Shown in pieces: positions 5,602 through 10,539 of a stretch of DNA of 10,539 nt (the stretch's first letter is position 1; every line of letters begins with the position of its first letter). The DNA comes from DAOVRL01 sp964459805 (lineage in GTDB: Bacteria > Planctomycetota > Phycisphaerae > Sedimentisphaerales > Anaerobacaceae), in NCBI GenBank assembly GCA_964459805.1, contig CAYWOD010000121.1, forward strand, positions 1-10,539, written 5' to 3'. Position numbers and translations under genes: made by a program. The notes below the pieces were generated by a model. The model was not told the DNA's origin and ran no database searches. It worked only from the letters and a program-made list of their open reading frames with translations.

Positions 5602-6414
5602 ATGTTTGCGATGCTCGGGGCCAAGGCGGTAGAGGATGTTACTAATATCGGACAGTTTGGAAGGTTTGTCTGGCAGACGGCGGGTGCGTGTTTGCGGAGC
5701 CTGTGCAACCACCGGACGTATCCCCTTATCTGGACGCAAATGCACATTATCGGCGTTCGAAGCGTGCCGGTGGTAATGATAACAGGGGCGTTTGTGGGGA
5801 TGACACTGGCTGTCCAGACTTACAGCCAGCTTGCGGGAATGGGGCTGGAGGAGCGTTTGGGGGTTTTGATCAATATTTCAGTTGTGAAGGAATTGGGGCC
5901 TGTGTTAGCGGCGGTCATGTTGGCCGGGCGCGTCGGGGGCGCCTTGACGGCCGAATTGGGCACGATGAACGTCACCGAGCAGATCGACGCCGTCAGGAGT
6001 ATGGGGACCGACCCAATACGGTATTTGGTCGCGCCGCGGGTCCTCGCGTGCCTGCTGCTTACTCCGTTTCTGATTATTTACGCGGATCTGATGGGTATTT
6101 TAGGGGGGTATTTCGTCGGTGTAATGCAATTGGGAATCAACAGTTGGGCGTACTGGGACTTCAGCGCTTCCGGCGTGGAGTTGTGGGACGTTGCAGTTGG
6201 GGTGGTCAAGGGAGTTTTCTTCGGAACGGCGATTGCGGTTATAAGTTGTTATAAGGGTTTTACGTGCAAGGAAGGCGCCCAAGGTGTTGGGCAGGCGTGC
6301 ACGGAGGCGTTTGTGGCCGGCTTCATTTCGATATTGGCGCTGGATTTTGCCCTGGTTGTGATATTCAAGGCGATTTACAATATATTCTGGCCTTTCAAGA
6401 GCCTTGTAGGATAA
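5602..6414 (+). CDS. mlaE: MlaE-type ABC lipid-transport permease
   Basis: The protein has 270 aa from ATG 5602, preferred over an in-frame TTG at 5587 because GGAG (5589-5592) sits 9 nt upstream of the ATG. It is a typical MlaE/YrbE permease in length (about 260 aa) and features: hydrophobic helices and the conserved core GAFVGMTLAVQTYSQL, ELGPVLAAVMLAGRVGGA, AELGTMNVTEQIDAVRSMG and APRVLACLLLTPFL. In E. coli MlaE is the inner-membrane core of MlaFEDB, which moves phospholipids between outer and inner membranes; homologues serve other MCE systems. It is followed 31 nt later by the cognate ATPase. No MCE-domain protein (MlaD) follows, so the substrate-binding subunit must be elsewhere or different. 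Confidence 0.93.
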   Translation: MFAMLGAKAVEDVTNIGQFGRFVWQTAGACLRSLCNHRTYPLIWTQMHIIGVRSVPVVMITGAFVGMTLAVQTYSQLAGMGLEERLGVLINISVVKELGPVLAAVMLAGRVGGALTAELGTMNVTEQIDAVRSMGTDPIRYLVAPRVLACLLLTPFLIIYADLMGILGGYFVGVMQLGINSWAYWDFSASGVELWDVAVGVVKGVFFGTAIAVISCYKGFTCKEGAQGVGQACTEAFVAGFISILALDFALVVIFKAIYNIFWPFKSLVG

Positions 6415-6445
6415 AAACTGAGATTCGGGAAGCAGAAATTCGAAA

Positions 6446-7303
6446 GTGAAGAAGAAAGAGCACAACAACCAGGCGCCGGAGACAAATTCCAACGGCGTGC
6501 TTGTCGTTAAGAATGTTACCAAGAAGTTTGGTCCGAATGTTGTTCTCGACAATGTCTCTTTGACGATAGAGAAGGGCGAGACGACTGTCGTGATTGGGCC
6601 GAGTGGGTGCGGAAAGACCGTATTGATAAAGCATTTGATTGCTTTGCTCAGGCCGACGTCCGGCGAGGTCTATTTCAAGGATCGGAGAATTGATAATCTC
6701 AACGAGCAAGAGTTGAACGGCGTGCGTACGCATTATGGTTTCCTTTTTCAGGGGGGTGCGCTGTTTGACAGCCTGAGCGTTTTTGAGAACATAATATTTC
6801 CGATCAGGCAGCATGGAAAGATAGAGAACTGGAAAGAAGTAGAAGAGCTTGTCAAGGCCAAGCTGGCTATAGTGGGCCTTGACGGTTTTCAGAATTACTA
6901 TCCTGCGAATCTTTCAGGTGGCCAGCGCAAGAGGGTGGCATTGGCGCGTGCGATTGCGTTGAATCCGGAAGTGATTTTGTATGATGAGCCGACCACGGGG
7001 CTGGACCCGATCCGCTCGGATGTTATCAACGAGCTTATCTTGAAGCTGCAAAAAGAGCTTGGTGTGACAACGGTTGTTGTCACGCACGATATGACCAGCG
7101 CGTACAAGATAGCTGACCGTATCATCATGCTTCATAACGGCAAGATTGTTGCCGACGGCGATGCCGAGCACATTCGTAATCATCCCCATCCGGTCGTTCA
7201 GCAGTTCATCAACGGCCAGGTCAGTGAGGACGACCTGGCGATACTGCGGATGAGCGGAACCATTTCCCAGGCACAGTTCCTGCCTCGTGACTTTGAGGCG
7301 TAA
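6446..7303 (+). CDS. mlaF: MlaF-type ABC transporter ATPase
   Basis: The protein has 285 aa from GTG 6446, the only plausible start before the ABC domain; the ribosome site is weak (GGAAG about 13 nt upstream). All nucleotide-binding motifs are intact: Walker A GPSGCGKT (51-58), Q-loop Q102 in FLFQGGALFDSLSVFENI, signature LSGGQ (156-160) in LSGGQRKRVALARA, Walker B VILYDE (176-181) followed by PTTGLDP, and the switch His214 in VVTHDM. The GGALFDSL run after the Q-loop is characteristic of the MlaF/MCE-associated ATPases. It powers the MlaE permease on the cytoplasmic face. Its TAA stop overlaps the ATG of the dehydrogenase gene by one base (TAATG, 7301-7305), which implies translational coupling. 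Confidence 0.93.
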   Translation: MKKKEHNNQAPETNSNGVLVVKNVTKKFGPNVVLDNVSLTIEKGETTVVIGPSGCGKTVLIKHLIALLRPTSGEVYFKDRRIDNLNEQELNGVRTHYGFLFQGGALFDSLSVFENIIFPIRQHGKIENWKEVEELVKAKLAIVGLDGFQNYYPANLSGGQRKRVALARAIALNPEVILYDEPTTGLDPIRSDVINELILKLQKELGVTTVVVTHDMTSAYKIADRIIMLHNGKIVADGDAEHIRNHPHPVVQQFINGQVSEDDLAILRMSGTISQAQFLPRDFEA

Positions 7304-10300
7304 TGAACAAGGCACCGGAGCAAATTGCGGCCGATTTAGGTGAGCTTGTCCGAGGAGAGGCCTTCGCCGACATAGTGCACAGGGCGGCGTACAGCACGGA
7401 TGCGAGCATTTACAGGATAGTGCCTGCTTGTGTAGTTGCGCCGCGTGATTTGGCGGATGTGGTTGCGGTTGTCAATTACGCCGGGGCCGAAGGTATTGCG
7501 GTCGCCGCTCGCGGGGCGGCAAGCGGCTTGGCGGGAGAGGCGCTGTGCAGCGGGATAATCTTCGATATGACGCGGTACATGAACAAGGTTATCAGCGTCG
7601 ATGAGGGGGGCGAGACGGTCGTCTGCGAGCCGGGCGTGGTATTGGGCGATTTGAACAACTGCCTGGCCGAGTACGACCGGAAGATAGGGCCCGACCCTTC
7701 GAGTGCTAATCGGGCGACGGTAGGGGGGTGCGTCGCGAATAATTCGACGGGTGCGCGTTGGGTGAAATACGGATATATGGGCGATCACGTGGAGAGTGTT
7801 GAGGTCGTTTTGAGTGACGGCGGGGCGGCGGAGTTCAGGAACGAAGTTGATCCGGAGCGGGCCAAAGACCGAAGGGTCCGCTCAATTGCAGGAGAGTGCC
7901 TGGCCCTTATCTCGCAAAATGAGGCGGTAATCAGCAAGGCCCTGCCGAAAACGAAACGAAATCGATGCGGATACAACATCTGGGGGGTCTGTCATGACGG
8001 CAAGATCGATCTGGCGCGGTTGTTGGCGGGTTCGGAAGGAACGTTAGGCGTTTTCACGCAGCTCACGCTGCGGACGGTTCCGGTGCCGGCGGCGAAAGGG
8101 CTGCTGCAGCTTGAATTTGAATCTCTTGATAAGATGACAGAGGCGGTGCCGGTAGTAGTTGCCAGTGGCGCCTCGACGTGTGAGCTGATGGACAGGCGGC
8201 TGATCGACCTTGCGTTCAAGGCTTTTCCTGAGTATCGTGACATTCTGCCGGCCGGTGCCGCGGCGGTTCTTTCCGTGGAGCACACCGGCGAGAGTAAGGC
8301 GGAAGTTCAGGAAGCGATAGAGAGGACGGATTCTGCGGTTGGGGCGATGGCGAGCCGGCGGAGTGTTGTGCTTGATGCCGAGGAGCAGTCGCGGATATGG
8401 AAGTCTCGCGACGACGCGGGGCCGCTGCTTTACCAGAAACGGAGCAGAAAGCATCCGGCCGAGTTTATGGAGGATACGAGCGTTGATAATACGCAGCTTG
8501 GGCGGTACCTCGCGGGGATGAAGGAGATTGAGAAGAAGTACGGTTTTGAGATGTGTTTGTACGGGCACGCCGGTGACGGTGAGCTGCATATGCGGCCTTA
8601 TCTGGATTTGGGTAACCCGGCTGACGTGGAAAAAATGCGGGCGATTGCGAATGACGTTTTTTCCCTTGTGTGGTCGCTTGGCGGGACGATCAGCGGTGAG
8701 CACGCGGACGGATTAGTGCGGGCGGCATTTGTGCGGCGGCAGTACGGGGACGAGTACTACGCGGTATTGTGCAAAATCAAGGAGATATTCGACCCGAGCG
8801 GTCTTATGAACCCGGGCAAAATCATCAACCCGGACGCCGATGTTATGGTCAAGAATCTCAGGCGGGCGGAGAAGATTTTGCCGGAGCGGATTGAAACGGA
8901 TTTGCTTTTTGAAAAAGACGAGCTTGCTCTGGAGCTGGAGCAGTGTTACGGGTGCGGGCTTTGCCTCAGCCGGCAGCCGGACTTGCGGATGTGTCCGGTG
9001 TTTCGGGCGATGGGTGAGGAGATAGGCAGCTCGCGGGCGAAAGCTAATTTGCTTGGTTTCTGGGCAAGCGGTCAGTTGGAAGATAAGGAGTTCGAGTCGG
9101 CGGAGTTTCGCAAGTTCCTGGATCTGTGCATTAATTGCAAGGCTTGTGCGCAGCAGTGCCCATCCGGCGTTGATATTTCGACCCTGATGAGCGTTGCGCG
9201 GGCGCAGTACGCCAAGCGAAGGGGCCTGCGGCGAACGGAGAAGCTCTTGAGCGGGAATCGTTACCTTAGTTTGTTGGGCAGCATTTTTTCGCCGGTCTCG
9301 AATCTCTTTATGCGGCTGCGGGCTTTCAGGTGGCTTCTTGAGAAATCTGCCGGGATAGATAGGCGAAGGCCGATGCCGGCTTTTCTGCGAGGCTCGTTTC
9401 TCAGGGCCGGCCGAAAATATCTTGCCGCCTGCGAGCCGATTGCCAATCCCATCGATAAGGTGGCGTATTTTGTCGATACATACGCGAACTATAACGACCA
9501 TGAGTTGGGCTTTGCGGTTCTTGAAGTCCTGCGTGCAAACGGGATTGAGGTGATTCTGCCCAAGCAGTTGCCCGCGCCGCTGCCGGCGATTGTGTATGGG
9601 GATGTAAAAAGGGCCCGGAAGGATTTGGCTTACAGCGTGAAGCATTTGGCCGAGGCGGTGCGGCAGGGATATAAGATAGTGTGTTCCGAGCCGAGTGCGG
9701 CGCTTTGTCTGAGGGACGAGATGCGGCGTTTCGTGGCCGGGCCGGATGCTGAGCTGGTCTCGGCCAATACTCGTGAATTGATGAGTTACCTTCTGGCGTT
9801 GTTTAGAGAGGGGAAATTGAAAACCGTTGAGCCGGCGAAAAAGGAGAGATTGCTTCGTCACTTCGTTCCTCGCAATGACGGGCCGCGCGGGGAGGTCAGC
9901 AAGGGACCCCGCGTAAAACGCGGGGCTAAATATGAGAGGGTGGGAGTTGGGGAGGCGGGCGGTTCCGGTGGCGAGGAGGAGGGGGCTTGTGACGGTGCAG
10001 TGGCGGAGTATGTCTATCATTTGCCGTGCCATTTGTATGTCGTCGGGGGCGAGGGAGCGAGTATGAAGCTTCTGCAAGAAGTCTGTGGCGTGAGTATCGT
10101 TGACCTCAAGGCGGGCTGCTGTGGGCTGGCCGGGACGTTCGGGATGCAAATGAAGAACTACGAATTGTCGTCGCAGATCTCCGAGAGCTTGAAAATGGCG
10201 CTGGAATCCAGTAAAACCAAAAACGTCCTGACGGAGTGTGCCGCGTGCCGGATGCAGATACGGCATATAAGCGATTGCGTCGTGAGGCATCCGATTAAGG

Positions 10301-10326
10301 TTTTGGCGGAGGCTTACGGCAGGTGA
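7303..10326 (+). CDS. Fused FAD and Fe-S 2-hydroxyacid dehydrogenase (GlcD-GlcF / YdiJ-like)
   Basis: The protein has 1007 aa. It combines a FAD_binding_4 domain (about 38-175, including ARGAASGLAGEA and GPDPSSANRATVGGCVANNS), a C-terminal FAD-oxidase domain (about 265-510, with GHAGDGELHMRPY, SGEHADG and FDPSGLMNPGKI), two Fe-S motifs (C548, C551, C554, C564-P; C609, C612, C615, C619-P) and a GlpC-like C-terminal part (PCHL 908-911, GCCGLAGTFG 938-947, TECAACRMQ 978-986). This matches the D-2-hydroxyacid dehydrogenase class that passes electrons to quinone or a partner (D-lactate, glycolate or D-2-hydroxyglutarate; YdiJ is about 1018 aa). The substrate is not decided by sequence. The first CCG-like half (about 720-805) lacks its Cys pair. 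Residues about 841-903 form an unusually long, low-complexity linker coded partly by palindromic repeats. The gene is coupled to mlaF by TAATG. Confidence 0.9.
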   Translation: MNKAPEQIAADLGELVRGEAFADIVHRAAYSTDASIYRIVPACVVAPRDLADVVAVVNYAGAEGIAVAARGAASGLAGEALCSGIIFDMTRYMNKVISVDEGGETVVCEPGVVLGDLNNCLAEYDRKIGPDPSSANRATVGGCVANNSTGARWVKYGYMGDHVESVEVVLSDGGAAEFRNEVDPERAKDRRVRSIAGECLALISQNEAVISKALPKTKRNRCGYNIWGVCHDGKIDLARLLAGSEGTLGVFTQLTLRTVPVPAAKGLLQLEFESLDKMTEAVPVVVASGASTCELMDRRLIDLAFKAFPEYRDILPAGAAAVLSVEHTGESKAEVQEAIERTDSAVGAMASRRSVVLDAEEQSRIWKSRDDAGPLLYQKRSRKHPAEFMEDTSVDNTQLGRYLAGMKEIEKKYGFEMCLYGHAGDGELHMRPYLDLGNPADVEKMRAIANDVFSLVWSLGGTISGEHADGLVRAAFVRRQYGDEYYAVLCKIKEIFDPSGLMNPGKIINPDADVMVKNLRRAEKILPERIETDLLFEKDELALELEQCYGCGLCLSRQPDLRMCPVFRAMGEEIGSSRAKANLLGFWASGQLEDKEFESAEFRKFLDLCINCKACAQQCPSGVDISTLMSVARAQYAKRRGLRRTEKLLSGNRYLSLLGSIFSPVSNLFMRLRAFRWLLEKSAGIDRRRPMPAFLRGSFLRAGRKYLAACEPIANPIDKVAYFVDTYANYNDHELGFAVLEVLRANGIEVILPKQLPAPLPAIVYGDVKRARKDLAYSVKHLAEAVRQGYKIVCSEPSAALCLRDEMRRFVAGPDAELVSANTRELMSYLLALFREGKLKTVEPAKKERLLRHFVPRNDGPRGEVSKGPRVKRGAKYERVGVGEAGGSGGEEEGACDGAVAEYVYHLPCHLYVVGGEGASMKLLQEVCGVSIVDLKAGCCGLAGTFGMQMKNYELSSQISESLKMALESSKTKNVLTECAACRMQIRHISDCVVRHPIKVLAEAYGR
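9846..9879 (-). repeat. REP-like palindrome inside the dehydrogenase gene, copy 2
   Basis: The complement of this 34-nt stretch starts GTCATTGCGAGGAACGAAGT and ends GCAATCTC, matching the intergenic copy at 2081-2114 at 30 of 34 positions. It is translated in frame as about ERLLRHFVPRND (residues 848-859). Copy 1 read in the equivalent frame on its minus strand gives the similar LPRRFAPRND. The element is therefore an insertion into coding DNA that kept the frame open. Confidence 0.8.
9886..9925. repeat. GC hairpin CCCCGCG-TAAAA-CGCGGGG with a third arm, in coding sequence
   Basis: CCCCGCG (9907-9913) and CGCGGGG (9919-9925) form a perfect 7-bp stem with loop TAAAA. A second CGCGGGG at 9886-9892 can pair with the same CCCCGCG, giving two alternative hairpins. 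It encodes about RGEVSKGPRVKRGA (862-875) within the dehydrogenase linker, just after the REP-like copy. It reads like a further dispersed hairpin repeat inserted next to the first. Confidence 0.7.
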
Positions 10327-10353
10327 AGCCGAAAGCGGATATGTTTCGCCATA

Positions 10354-10376
10354 GGCAACCTGCGTTTGAGGCTGCC
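10354..10376 (+). terminator. Possible stem-loop after the mlaE-mlaF-dehydrogenase unit
   Basis: GGCAACCT (10354-10361) and AGGCTGCC (10369-10376) pair over 8 positions with one A·C mismatch around a 7-nt loop, 28 nt after the dehydrogenase stop. No T-run follows, so it is not a canonical intrinsic terminator; it may stabilise the mRNA end or be chance. Confidence 0.25.
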
Positions 10377-10402
10377 AAGCGCCGGAGTCTGCAACTGCGG
10401 TG

Positions 10403-10431
10403 TTGACGCCGGTGAGCAGGGGTGGTAAGAG
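10403..10431 (+). promoter_or_regulatory. Weak candidate promoter for the next gene
   Basis: TTGACG (10403-10408, 5 of 6 to the -35 consensus) is followed after 17 nt by TAAGAG (10426-10431, 3 of 6 to the -10 consensus). The start would be near 10438, about 50 nt before the ATG at 10487. The poor -10 box keeps confidence low. Confidence 0.3.
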
Positions 10432-10473
10432 AGTATTACTGATTAGCTATTTTTCAAACGGTTCTTTGTTTCT

Positions 10474-10480
10474 AGGAGGT
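10474..10480 (+). promoter_or_regulatory. Strong Shine-Dalgarno site AGGAGGT
   Basis: AGGAGGT lies 6 nt before ATG 10487. It is the best ribosome site in the window and makes the partial gene at the right edge convincing. Confidence 0.75.
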
Positions 10481-10486
10481 TCTGAA

Positions 10487-10539
10487 ATGGGTGCGCCAAG
10501 CGAAGCTGATGTGAGCAAGCTGGACAATCCAGCCTGGTC
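10487..10539 (+). CDS. 5' end of an unidentified gene, cut by the window edge
   Basis: Seventeen full codons are visible, reading MGAPSEADVSKLDNPAW, behind a near-perfect Shine-Dalgarno site. The frame is open to the end of the window. The phrase LDNPAW resembles the start of some GNAT-family N-acetyltransferases that I recall beginning with LDNPVW, but 17 residues are too few to assign a family. It is 160 nt from the dehydrogenase stop, with a possible promoter and stem-loop between, so it is probably a separate transcription unit. Confidence 0.6.
   Translation, partial: MGAPSEADVSKLDNPAW

Noticed and set aside
9000..9001. The long gap between the third and fourth Cys of the first Fe-S motif as a defect
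   Set aside because: The CxxCxxC-x9-CP spacing fits what I recall of this fused FAD/Fe-S dehydrogenase family, so it is not reported as unusual.
8713..10290. Minus-strand open frame of 525 codons
   Set aside because: It lies entirely antisense to the dehydrogenase gene, whose motifs are unmistakable. Its translation shows no recognisable domain and is rich in P, R, H and Q, as expected from the complement of a GC-rich gene.

Overview
The window looks like a chromosomal stretch from a Planctomycetota bacterium, most likely a Phycisphaerae/Sedimentisphaerales-type lineage. This is inferred from the gene mix: a secreted PQQ-like beta-propeller, a secreted squalene-cyclase-like alpha/alpha-toroid protein, a HlyD-type adaptor with a long coiled coil, MlaE/MlaF, and a fused FAD + Fe-S 2-hydroxyacid dehydrogenase. 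Gram-negative-type envelope genes and several families of dispersed palindromic repeats fit. No rRNA or marker gene is present to prove the taxonomy.

Layout. (1) 1-268: C-rich intergenic DNA with a dispersed repeat, a good sigma70-like promoter (TTTACA-17-TATTAT) and a tRNA-Thr(CGU) gene with several unusual bases. (2) 271-393: a cut-off 5' end of larE, starting 2 nt after the tRNA and open in frame into the next gene. (3) 475-2013 (+): a secreted PQQ-like beta-propeller protein. (4) 2014-2389: a convergent intergenic region packed with repeats: a REP-like palindrome, a 4x heptamer array and a nested inverted repeat whose outer arm lies in the 3' end of the next gene. (5) 5001-2390 (-): a two-gene operon, HlyD-type adaptor followed after 2 nt by a toroid-fold protein, with a recognisable promoter. 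Base composition here is visibly less GC-rich than in the flanks. (6) 5002-5601: 600 bp of divergent intergenic DNA. (7) 5602-10326 (+): mlaE, mlaF and a 1007-aa FAD/Fe-S dehydrogenase. The last two are joined by a TAATG overlap. (8) 10487-end (+): the start of another gene behind an excellent Shine-Dalgarno site.

How the genes fit together. mlaE and mlaF give the permease and ATPase of a lipid-transport ABC system, but no MCE-domain (MlaD) partner lies in the window. The third gene of that unit is a respiratory-type 2-hydroxyacid dehydrogenase, an unexpected partner. The minus-strand operon pairs a periplasmic adaptor with an exported toroid protein, with no inner-membrane pump visible inside the window.

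The most striking sequence observations are a REP-like palindrome plus a second hairpin inserted in frame into the dehydrogenase coding sequence, the truncated larE fused in frame upstream of the beta-propeller gene behind an odd tRNA, and the nested inverted repeat at the end of the toroid gene. I found no CRISPR array, intact transposase, phage gene or recognisable defence system.
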